DNA from: Chrysochromulina parva
Lineage: Eukaryota; Haptophyta; Prymnesiales; Chrysochromulinaceae
Assembly: GCA_002887195.1 (NCBI GenBank)
Contig: PJAB01001232.1
Span: forward strand, 1 to 16,165
Reading direction: 5' to 3'
Length of the DNA stretch: 16,165 nucleotides
Positions 1 to 7,519 of the stretch are shown in pieces (within the stretch, counting starts at the first letter, position 1; every line of letters starts with the position of its first letter). Position numbers and translations under genes: made by a program. Under the pieces are notes generated by a model that worked only from the letters and a program-made list of their open reading frames with translations, searched no databases and was not told the DNA's origin.

Positions 1-337
1 CGACGGAGCACGTCGAAATCGCGACGTTCACGCGACTGCCCCTCGCACACGACTGCTCGCGCACACTAAAGCTTGGATGGGTATGAACTCCTCCTTCTGC
101 TGTACTCTCGTCTCCTGCACCTTGCTTGGAGGTTCCACAGTGGACCCTTCCAAACAAGGGAGCGATCGGACGCACGGGTTTCGAGCGGTGCCGTTGTACG
201 CTTGTCGAGCGGTGCCGTTGGGCGGCTGCGAGTGAGCCGAGGCACGCCATGCTAGCTAGACCGTGCTGCTTGGAATCCACAGCAGCAGGTCCTGCTCCGT
301 TGCCTCGAGGCAGGCGTGCATGCCATTGGTGCATGCA
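1..337. other. 3' flank of the iron transporter gene; no gene recognised
   Basis: Short frames here lack protein-like character. TCGAGCGGTGCCGTTG occurs twice exactly, at 181-196 and 205-220. Otherwise I see nothing specific; this is probably transporter 3' UTR and downstream DNA. Confidence 0.5.
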
Positions 338-1409
338 TTAGTGAAGTCCTCCTTGAGAGGTGGAAGTGCTGAAGATGACCTCATCGATAAAGACCCCGAT
401 GCCGAAGGCGATGAGGGCGACGAAAGAGCCGAGAGCGAGCACCTCGAGCCCCGAGATCCACCACGAGCGCGTGGTCACCGTCGACTTGATTGCTGACAGG
501 GGTCGATTGCGCAAGGGGGGGGGGGTCAGCGGAGGGCAGGCCGCAGGTGGGCGGGGGTTCGTGGGCGGGCAGGCCGCAGGGGAGAGGGGGGGTGTCGTGG
601 GCGGGCCGCAGGGGGGCAGATGGGTGTCGTGGGCTCGGGGCTGCGCGCGGCCGTAGCGCACCTCCGAGAGCGAAGAGCATCACGCAGGTGATGACGCAAG
701 AGATGATGAAGAGGGCGCGCGAGTCGACGTCTTCGCTGGCGGTGCCGACGATGCAATACGCCGCAAGGGGGAAGAACCCAAAGACACAGAAGGAGGAAAA
801 GGTGACGATCCCTTCCTTGACGAACGGTGTCCAGCTATCGTCGTCGTCCGGCGGATTGATGCCCAGCTCGTCCACAAGCATCATGTCAACGAAGAGGTCC
901 TCGTACTTCGCGCACACGCGCATGACGAGCTCAGCATCTTCCTCGGCCATGCCCTTGCCCTTGTAGATCTCGACCATCTCGCTGATCTCGCCCTCCTTGA
1001 AGTTCTCGAGCTCCCATTTCTCGCGGTCGCGCTCGCGCTTCGCGACCTCCGCCTCCGCCTTAGACGACAGGGCATCGCCCACTCCCATGGATAGCGCATC
1101 CGCGAGCAGCGAGGAGATGCCCATCACGATCACGACGTCGGGCCCGAAGCCACCGCCGGCGGCGCCCGCCACCACCGCAAATGTCGTGATGATGCCGTCC
1201 AGGCCACCGAATACGATGCTCTTGATGTAGCCGCCCATACTCGGATGTGTCTCGTTGTTCTTCGGCACAAGCGCATTGACCGCGTGCACCGCCTTGGATG
1301 CCTCCGGGTCGCGCAAGTCGAACGCCGCCTTCGCCTTCCCCAAGTCACGCGCCGGCTCCCCATTGGCCGGCGCCTTTGCCTGCCCCAAAGTCGCCAGGCC
1401 CATCGGCAT
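338..1409 (-). CDS. VIT1: VIT/CCC1-family vacuolar iron transporter, two exons: complement(join(338..492,662..1409))
   Basis: This predicted 300-residue membrane protein belongs to the VIT1/CCC1 family, which moves cytosolic Fe2+ (sometimes Mn2+) into vacuoles, usually by proton antiport. Residues 61-83 (YIKSIVFGGLDGIITTFAVV) form helix 1 with the family's conserved Asp at 71. Helix 2 holds ISSLLADALSMGVGDALSSKAE at 98-119. A charged, Glu-rich segment (about 120-165) matches the cytosolic metal-binding domain, followed by Met176-Met177 and Asp180/Glu181. The last helices lie near 200-222, 231-249 and 263-287. The open frame begins at a GTG (1427), so I start at the first in-frame ATG, 1409; another ATG lies at 1403. 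The frame breaks at 661: the donor after GGAG (GTGCGC) and the acceptor CTGTCAG join as G-A-I-K-S, restoring the family sequence to a TAA at 338-340. It is divergently paired with a multicopper oxidase 109 bases away. The family call is firm; metal specificity is inferred. Confidence 0.93.
493..661 (-). other. GT-AG intron of the iron transporter gene, C-rich and repetitive
   Basis: This 169-base phase-1 intron has donor GTGCGC and acceptor CTGTCAG on the minus strand. Its body is extremely C-rich in the sense direction, with a run of about 12 C near the acceptor. It contains several imperfect copies of a CCTGCGGCC(T/C)GCCC unit, each followed by C-rich stretches or by CCCACGA. Translating through it gives only Pro/Ala/Arg-rich filler, which supports removal by splicing. 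Confidence 0.85.
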
Positions 1410-1518
1410 GATGCGCGAGGAAGGCACTTATGAAGAATTCTGCAGCACTTTCCTCGGAGGCTCCGTCGGAGGTCGCTATGCAAGAACGACGGCGACCTCT
1501 TTTCCGCGCTCGCGAGCC
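1410..1518. promoter_or_regulatory. Shared divergent promoter region between VIT and multicopper oxidase genes
   Basis: Only 109 bases separate the two start codons, so the genes must share a compact bidirectional control region unless UTRs overlap the opposite gene. I see no TATA box and no known metal-response element. A small direct repeat, CGGAGG twice about 10 bases apart, lies near 1455-1471. The function is inferred from layout only. Confidence 0.45.
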
Positions 1519-4500
1519 ATGGACACTGTGGCGGCTTCGAGCGCGGAAGACTCTGTGGCCAACGAGGGGTTGATGCTGGTCGACGAGAATGGCCCCGAGA
1601 GTGGTGCCAAGACTGATTACATTAGTGACGATGAAGGCGTAGGATACATCGACATCAATGGCGAGGAGCGGCGCGTTTCCTTTGGGGTGGTGAACAAGTT
1701 GGGGGACCAGAAGACGCACGAATCGTCGGGCTTCCACCTGCAGGTGCGCGGGCGAGGCTGCGTCCTCTCGGAGAAGCTCTGCTGGCTGTGCAGCATCTTG
1801 ATTTCGGCCGTGGTGCTCGCGATCGTCCTGTGCGTCGGGCTCGTCCCCCGTGTGCACCCCACGCGCACCTACTTCGTTGGCATCGACGAGATCGACTGGG
1901 ACTACACGCCGAGCCCAATCAACAACTGCACGGGCGAGCCCTTTGCGTACCCCGACACCACGTACACTCAGAAACGCACCGGCACCAGGATCGGCTCCGT
2001 GTACCGCAAGGCCGTGTTCCGCGCGTACACGGATGACTCCTTCCAGACGCTCGCGCCGCGCCCGCCCGAGTGGGAGCACCTCGGACTGCTCGGACCGGCG
2101 CTGCACGCCGAGGTGGGCGACGTCGTTGAGGTCGTGGTGCGCAACAACGCGCGCTTCCCGTTCTCGTTCGCGACCCAGGCGGTGGGCACCAACAAGGCGA
2201 ACGAGGGCGTCTCGTACAGGCAGGGAAATTACCATCGCAGCCGGTACTTCACCTTCGACGACGCGCTGCCGCCCCTCTCCCTGGGCGTGCGCGACTGCGG
2301 CACCGTGTCGAGCTTCCTCTCGTGGAGACTCCCCACATCCTCGAGTGAGACGGGGCGCGTCTCGCCGGGCGAGGCGCACTCCAATGGAGGCTCGTTGGAC
2401 CGGCAGGACTTTTGCCGGGACCATGAGGTGAAGGCGGCCGAGTCACGCACGTACACCTTCTTCGTGGACGAGGCCTCGGGGCCCGGGCCTGCTGACGGGA
2501 GCTCGGTGATGCACCTATACACGTCGCACGTGGGCGGGCACGCGATGACCATCCGCGAAGGCGGGTATGACGGATTCGGCCCCGACTCGAATGCGGGGCT
2601 GATTGGCCCGCTGATCGTCACGCGCAAGGGCCACGCCGGCGCTTCCGGCCGCCCGGCCGACGTCGACCGCGAGTTTGTCGTGCTCATGGGCGTGCAGGAC
2701 GAGAACCAGTCGCCTTACCTGCGCACCAATATTTGGCAACAACTCGTCGCTCCCATCCTCAACCAAGCCCGCCCTCCGGAGCACGTGCCCTTCGGGCCCA
2801 CCTCCAAGCCCGCGGCGCTCCAGGCGCTCTACTACGCCGCCACGAAGCATCTGGACAAGATTAGCTTCGCCGACGCCGACGCTCTCATCAAGGCCGCGAA
2901 TGCGGCGAACACGTACGTGGGCGTGGTGAACGGCTACGACATCCACGTGTGGTTTCAAGGTACGTCTTTCGACCCCCGGTGGTACGATGCGAAGAATGGC
3001 GGGTACGGCAGCGCACTCGCCGTGCTCGAGCAGCAGTGGAAGGAGACGGTCGACGTCAATGACCCTTCCTTCCGTGAGTCGAATGCGATGCACTCGGTCA
3101 ACGGCTACCTGTACTGCACGCAGCCGGGCCTCACGATGCATGCAGGGGAGCGCGTGCGCTGGTACACGGCGAGTGTGGGCGGTACGGACTCGGTCCACAC
3201 CGCGCACTGGCACGGCAACACGTTGCTCTACGGCGGCAAGCGCAGCGACCAATTCGAGATGCTCGCCTCGACGACGGCCACCGCCGACATGGTGCCTGAG
3301 AACCCCGGCATCTGGCAGCTGCACTGCCACGTCAACGACCATAAGAAAGCCGGCATGCTCTCGTTCTACCAGGTCGAGACGCATGGTCCGCCGCCTTCGG
3401 CCACGTGCGCGGGCCTCGGCGGCTCGACCCGCGTCTACTACGTGGCCGCCGAGGCCACCAACTGGTCCTACTACGACGCGTCGGACGCGGCCGCGGGCAT
3501 CGACCGGTGCGCGGGCGGCGGCACGTTCGCGACGCAGGCCCCGAAGATGACGACCTTTTTGCGGCGCGCACTCGCGGGCAACGGCGTGGACCGTGTGGGC
3601 ACCACGCTCGTCAAGGCGCGCTATGTGCGCTACACTGACGCGACCTTCACGACGCGCGTCGCCGAGCCTGCGTGGCAGGGGTTGCTCGGCGCCACGATGC
3701 GTGCCGCCGTGGGCGACACCATCCGCGTCGTCGCGCGCAACAACCTGCCCTTCCCTGTCTCCTTCCACCCGCACGGCGTCCAGTACCAAAAGGGGGCCGA
3801 GGGCGCGCCGTACAATGACAAGACGAACGGCACAGACAAGCTCGACGATAGCCTCGCCCCGGGCACCACTCACGAGTACGTGTGGTGTGTGCCCGAGTCG
3901 GCGGGCCCCGGTCCCAAGGACGGCTCGTCGATCGTGTGGCTCTACCACGACCACGTGCACGAGATCAACGGAACGAACGCGGGCCTCGCCGGTCCGATCA
4001 TCATCAGCAACCGCGCCACCGCCAATCTAATCTCGGCCGCCCCCAACGACGTGGACAAAGAGTTCGTGTTGCTCTTCGCGGCGCATAACGAAAACGGGGC
4101 GCTGCACACGGAGGTGAACGTCGCCAACCTGCTGCCCAGGTTCAGTGGCAACAACATGAGCCTGACGCAGGCCGAGCGCGACCGACTCACGTACCACCTG
4201 CGCAAGTACGACGCGGGCTTTGCCGACTCGATGCGCAAGCGCGGCATCAACGGCAAGCTGCAGTGCTCGCTTCAAGGGCTCGCCTGGACCGTCGGGGATC
4301 GCGTGCGGCTGCACCTGGTCGCGATGGGCGACGAGGAGCTGCATGCCCCTACGCTCACCGGGCAGGCGTTCGAGTACCAGGGCGCGCGCACCGCCGCGGT
4401 CGGGCTGATGGCCTCCTCGATGAAGACGGTCGACTTCACCGCTAGCGCGGCGGGCACGCTGCTGCTCTCGACTGGCTCCGACTCTGGCGCCGAGCGCGGC

Positions 4501-5775
4501 ATGAATGCGCTCGTCCAAGTGAGCGGCGCCGAGCCGGCAGTGCCCAGCGCCGCACGCACGTACTACATCGCCGCCGACGAGGTAGATTGGGACTTCCTCC
4601 CCACGGGCAAAAGCATGTGTGGCGCATCGTACGGTACGAACTCGCACACTCGCGCCGACACGCTGCACGCGCTGGATGCGCCGCCGGGCGGCTCCCAAGC
4701 CCTTGGCGATGAGGGCTTCAACGGTTGGGAGGACAATAACCTCGAATCAGAGTATTCGCTGTACACCAGCCAGGACGCGCACCCGCACCGGCTGGGCACC
4801 CGCTACGTGCTCGCGCTGTACCGCGAATACGTCGACGACTCCTTCAACACGCTGCGCGTTGGCCCCAAGTCGCGTGCAAACAAGATGTCTGCGCACCTCG
4901 GCATGCAGGGGCCTGTGCTGCGCGCCCTGCCCGGAGAGACGATCGCGGTGCGCCTGTTCAATCGGCTGCGCTACCCGTGCAACTTTGTGGTGCAGGGCCT
5001 GCGCCCGGTCGGTGGCCTCGCCGCGGAGCGGCCGCTCATGCCCGGCGAGACTCGCACGATCATGTACGTCGTCGACCGCGAGAACGCGCCCATGGCCGGC
5101 CAGACCTCGATGGCCTTCGCCTACCGCTCCGACTACCGCGCCGCCGTCGCGGGTGCGGCGGTGCACGCGACGGCCACGGGCAAACCGGCGCCGCCTATGA
5201 GCGACTTCGCCGACTCGAACGCTGGCCTGTTCGGCGCGCTCATCGTGACATATTCGAAGGAGCAAGTGGTTGACGATAAGGACCTCGCGCCCAAAGACGT
5301 CAACCACGAGTTCGTGCTCTTCATGGGCGTGATGGACCAGAACAAGTCGCCCTATCTCGGGCTCAACATCGCGCAGTTCGCGGCGGCTCCGGAGACCGTC
5401 GACCGCGACCATCCCGACTTTAAAGAGAGCAACCGCAAGCATGCCATCAACGGGCGCATGTACTGCAATCTCGACGGGCTCGAGATTCTCATCGACCGCG
5501 AGGCACGCTGGTATGTCTTCGCGCTCGGCACGGACGACGCCTTCGCCTCGCCGCGCTGGTATGGCCACGCACCGCTTGTGCACGGATCGCGCACGGGCTC
5601 GGTGCTCGTGCAGCCCGGCACGGGCGTTGTCGCAGACGTTGTGCACAACAATTACGGCCAATGGCTCTTCGAGGACCAGACCTCGGACCACGCGCATGCG
5701 GGGGCCGTTGCGCTCTTCACCGTGCATCGGAAGATTATCTCGCTGTGCGAGCAAACCTTTTGGAACAAGTGCTGA
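1519..5775 (+). CDS. Ceruloplasmin/hephaestin-like six-domain multicopper oxidase (putative ferroxidase), N-terminally membrane-anchored
   Basis: The 1418-residue protein has a hydrophilic tail (1-86), one membrane segment (about 87-109) and six cupredoxin-like domains starting near 116, 384, 638, 844, 1013 and 1260, as in ceruloplasmin. It should be a type II protein with its oxidase part outside the cytosol, oxidising Fe2+ with O2. Domain 2 has a complete type 1 copper site (H560, C603, H608, M613). It also has trinuclear ligands H563, H565, H602 and H604; domain 3 supplies H750, H752, H810 and H812. E520, H525 and D607 match ceruloplasmin's iron-site residues (ESNxMH, and the Asp of HCHVxDH). 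Equivalent ligands are largely lost in domains 1, 4, 5 and 6. The open frame extends upstream to a TTG inside the opposite gene; I chose ATG 1519 for its GCCATGG context and clearance from the transporter. No intron is seen. The family is clear; the iron substrate is strongly suggested by residues and neighbour. Confidence 0.92.
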   Translation: MDTVAASSAEDSVANEGLMLVDENGPESGAKTDYISDDEGVGYIDINGEERRVSFGVVNKLGDQKTHESSGFHLQVRGRGCVLSEKLCWLCSILISAVVLAIVLCVGLVPRVHPTRTYFVGIDEIDWDYTPSPINNCTGEPFAYPDTTYTQKRTGTRIGSVYRKAVFRAYTDDSFQTLAPRPPEWEHLGLLGPALHAEVGDVVEVVVRNNARFPFSFATQAVGTNKANEGVSYRQGNYHRSRYFTFDDALPPLSLGVRDCGTVSSFLSWRLPTSSSETGRVSPGEAHSNGGSLDRQDFCRDHEVKAAESRTYTFFVDEASGPGPADGSSVMHLYTSHVGGHAMTIREGGYDGFGPDSNAGLIGPLIVTRKGHAGASGRPADVDREFVVLMGVQDENQSPYLRTNIWQQLVAPILNQARPPEHVPFGPTSKPAALQALYYAATKHLDKISFADADALIKAANAANTYVGVVNGYDIHVWFQGTSFDPRWYDAKNGGYGSALAVLEQQWKETVDVNDPSFRESNAMHSVNGYLYCTQPGLTMHAGERVRWYTASVGGTDSVHTAHWHGNTLLYGGKRSDQFEMLASTTATADMVPENPGIWQLHCHVNDHKKAGMLSFYQVETHGPPPSATCAGLGGSTRVYYVAAEATNWSYYDASDAAAGIDRCAGGGTFATQAPKMTTFLRRALAGNGVDRVGTTLVKARYVRYTDATFTTRVAEPAWQGLLGATMRAAVGDTIRVVARNNLPFPVSFHPHGVQYQKGAEGAPYNDKTNGTDKLDDSLAPGTTHEYVWCVPESAGPGPKDGSSIVWLYHDHVHEINGTNAGLAGPIIISNRATANLISAAPNDVDKEFVLLFAAHNENGALHTEVNVANLLPRFSGNNMSLTQAERDRLTYHLRKYDAGFADSMRKRGINGKLQCSLQGLAWTVGDRVRLHLVAMGDEELHAPTLTGQAFEYQGARTAAVGLMASSMKTVDFTASAAGTLLLSTGSDSGAERGMNALVQVSGAEPAVPSAARTYYIAADEVDWDFLPTGKSMCGASYGTNSHTRADTLHALDAPPGGSQALGDEGFNGWEDNNLESEYSLYTSQDAHPHRLGTRYVLALYREYVDDSFNTLRVGPKSRANKMSAHLGMQGPVLRALPGETIAVRLFNRLRYPCNFVVQGLRPVGGLAAERPLMPGETRTIMYVVDRENAPMAGQTSMAFAYRSDYRAAVAGAAVHATATGKPAPPMSDFADSNAGLFGALIVTYSKEQVVDDKDLAPKDVNHEFVLFMGVMDQNKSPYLGLNIAQFAAAPETVDRDHPDFKESNRKHAINGRMYCNLDGLEILIDREARWYVFALGTDDAFASPRWYGHAPLVHGSRTGSVLVQPGTGVVADVVHNNYGQWLFEDQTSDHAHAGAVALFTVHRKIISLCEQTFWNKC

Positions 5776-6506
5776 GCACGGCCTCGCCTTGGCCTCGCCT
5801 TGCCTCGAAGGCGGAAGCACCCTTCTTCCATGGAAGTGGTGCTGCTCAACGATGGCGGCCACTGGGCAAGCTGGCTAGGGTCCATTTGAGGAACCGGCCG
5901 CTGCTTAATACTCGTTTCGCCCCAAGCCGCGTACAGCCGCAGAGAGGCCCAGAGGCCTCCTCCGCATTTGCGGACTCTTCACACAATCTTGTAGGATGGA
6001 GCTGGTGAGACATGGTCTCCGTTTGCGTGTAGCACGGTGGTCGGTGCCTGCAGATGTGGCAGGGTCCCCTGAGATAGGGAACCGCCAGCGAGATCTGATA
6101 AAAAATGAAGATTCTGGTGATATCTGATAAGAGATGACATTCAGTTACAACTTATACATTCAAAGTCGCAAAGTTCGCCAGAGCGCGGACCGCGGAGGCC
6201 GGAGCCGGCGGAAGTAGACCCAACCGGAGTGAGTGAGTGAGTGAGTGAGTGAGTGACCTGTACATGTACCCCGTATTGTTCCACGGTGCGTCTGTGTCTC
6301 AATAACTCACTCACTCACGACTTTCACCCAACCGCCGGGAACCGGCAACCGCGGGTCGAGTATCTAAAGTGTGTAGCTAAAGTTGAGACGTTTGTACTTT
6401 TGAATCCTGCGTGCCCTACATGTACCTTAGAATTTTCCCAGCGGCCGAGAATTTTCACACGTGCAACTCACACTTTTCCTAAAAGATCGAAACCTGAGAT
6501 GGGCGA
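5776..6506. other. Intergenic spacer: oxidase 3' flank and upstream region of the coiled-coil gene
   Basis: I see no convincing gene in these 731 bases. Just after the oxidase stop is a short tandem of the 11-base unit GGCCTCGCCTT (about 5780-5806). At 6093-6108 and 6122-6137 there are two near-identical 16-base copies, ATCTGATAAAAAATGA and ATCTGATAAGAGATGA. A GAGT run and its complementary arm follow at 6227-6318, and TACATGTA palindromes lie at 6261 and 6417. The second half is clearly more AT-rich than the coding DNA and probably holds the next gene's promoter and leader. Confidence 0.6.
6227..6318. repeat. GAGT microsatellite with a complementary CTCA arm
   Basis: Seven GAGT units run from 6227 to 6254 and ACTCACTCACTCAC lies at 6305-6318. 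The arms are complementary over about 14 bases with a loop of roughly 50 bases. A hairpin is possible in DNA or RNA, but inverted microsatellite arms can also arise by slippage. Confidence 0.8.
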
Positions 6507-6510
6507 ATGA
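6499..6510 (+). other. Minimal upstream ORF overlapping the next start codon
   Basis: ATGGGCGAATGA encodes Met-Gly-Glu and its TGA overlaps the ATG at 6507 as ATGA. If the transcript begins upstream, the uORF could reduce translation of the coiled-coil protein or feed it by reinitiation. This is inference from sequence alone. Confidence 0.35.
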
Positions 6511-7223
6511 CCTCAATCCCACGGCTCACCGCGCTCGCCTGCGTGGTCGGCTTATTTTTCACAATTGTCGGTTCGCATAACCGCCAGCTCGCGCTCGCAG
6601 CAGCACGTGCCACGGAACGCGTCACCTACCTGGAGCAGCAGCTGACCACTGAGCGAGAGGCGCGCGATCGCGAGCGGCGCTCGTGCACTGACGCTGCCGC
6701 ATCGCTGTCAAAGTCTTCATCGCCGCCGCCTCCGCCATCCGCGTCGCCGCCGCCCCATCCGTTTCCGCCGCCACCCACGCCGCCTCCGCCGCCTCCGCCG
6801 CCACCGCCATCGCCGTTGCCGCTCGAAGTGGTGCAGGGGGCAGCGCGCGCTGCCATGCGCGAACAGCTGCTCGAGGCTGCGCTCGCCGGCGGCGCCACAA
6901 GCATGCTGGCGGGGATGACTGATGCGCAGAGACAAGCCGACCGCGCCGAATGGGCACGCTTTGAGCTCCGCGAGGCGCTTGCGGCAGAGAACCCAGGCTG
7001 GTGCGCATGCCCCCCTGCGCCGAACGTTACGCAACTCTGCAGAGCGCTGATGGCGCCGGTCGATGGCTCGTGGGAGCGCGAAGCCGCGCGAGCACGAGCC
7101 GAGGTGGATGCGCTGCGCCTCGCGGTGCTCGAGGCGAACGCGCGCGCGCAGGAGGCCAGCGAGCGAGCCCTGCAGACCGCGGGTGGGGCCACTGTGCGTG
7201 GGGCCACATCTTCATCAAGGTGA
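6507..7223 (+). CDS. Proline-hinged, membrane-anchored coiled-coil protein of unknown function
   Basis: I do not recognise this 238-residue protein. It begins with a short basic end and a hydrophobic segment (about 7-22) that could be an uncleaved signal anchor. A heptad-like charged helix follows (about 27-62). Next come a Ser cluster and an almost pure Pro stretch (73-104, including ten consecutive Pro), then an Ala-rich helical part. A Cys/Pro patch holds C166, C168 and C178 with an NVT sequon at 173. A second coiled-coil candidate spans about 187-225. The layout suggests a type II membrane protein with two helical rods separated by a stiff polyproline rod, in an extracellular or lumenal setting, but no function can be assigned. 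The stop TGA sits inside AAGGTGAGG, a perfect-looking splice donor, repeated 11 bases later, so the true C-terminus may lie in a further exon that I cannot identify. Confidence 0.6.
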   Translation: MTSIPRLTALACVVGLFFTIVGSHNRQLALAAARATERVTYLEQQLTTEREARDRERRSCTDAAASLSKSSSPPPPPSASPPPHPFPPPPTPPPPPPPPPPSPLPLEVVQGAARAAMREQLLEAALAGGATSMLAGMTDAQRQADRAEWARFELREALAAENPGWCACPPAPNVTQLCRALMAPVDGSWEREAARARAEVDALRLAVLEANARAQEASERALQTAGGATVRGATSSSR

Positions 7224-7519
7224 GGATAAGGTGAGGTACACGCAGCGTAATTGTGCGTAGGTTGGTTGCGGTACTATGTACAACTTTCTCAATCAATAGC
7301 GCAACTAGATCCGCAAACAAACGGCGCCATGAAAATGCCTGTGCAGATACGAGATTTCAGCGATTATACCTGAGACGGATCCGCACCAGGCCCGGGGGCG
7401 GGGCCCGCAGCGACGGGTCCGGATTCCTTTTCGTTGTGATTGCTTGGAGCTATCAGCTAACCGCTGTACGTGAGAGGAATTTGTCTCCGACCGGCCCGCG
7501 GAGATTATGGCGTTCATGT
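7224..7519. other. Convergent spacer between coiled-coil and channel genes
   Basis: These 296 bases lie between two gene ends facing each other. The sequence begins with a second AAGGTGAGG donor-like word (7217-7234 region) and is otherwise unremarkable. Possible splice acceptors (GTGCGTAG at 7260, ATTTCAG at 7350) exist but lead to no recognisable coding sequence. Confidence 0.4.

Noticed and set aside
338..661. Separate 107-codon minus-strand gene
   Set aside because: Only its last 50 residues are protein-like, and these continue the iron transporter after splicing; the first half is intron.
1255..1518. 88-codon upstream extension of the oxidase frame
   Set aside because: It begins at a TTG and lies largely antisense to iron transporter coding sequence; the downstream ATG at 1519 has a much better context.
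2515..3960. 481-codon minus-strand frame inside the oxidase gene
   Set aside because: It is a shadow of the GC-rich oxidase coding strand, with an Arg/His/Val-rich composition and no motif.
4747..5862. 371-codon minus-strand frame at the oxidase 3' end
   Set aside because: It is antisense to conserved cupredoxin domains 5 and 6, and its product resembles no protein.
6227..6318. GAGT arms as a transposon terminal inverted repeat
   Set aside because: The arms are pure microsatellite, the enclosed 50 bases code for nothing and no target-site duplication is seen.
6253..6510. 85-codon plus-strand frame before the coiled-coil gene
   Set aside because: It starts within the GAGT repeat, has no protein-like pattern, and is better read as leader or promoter DNA.
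6717..7034. Minus-strand Arg-rich frames opposite the polyproline stretch
   Set aside because: They are simple antisense translations of CCG/CCT repeats.
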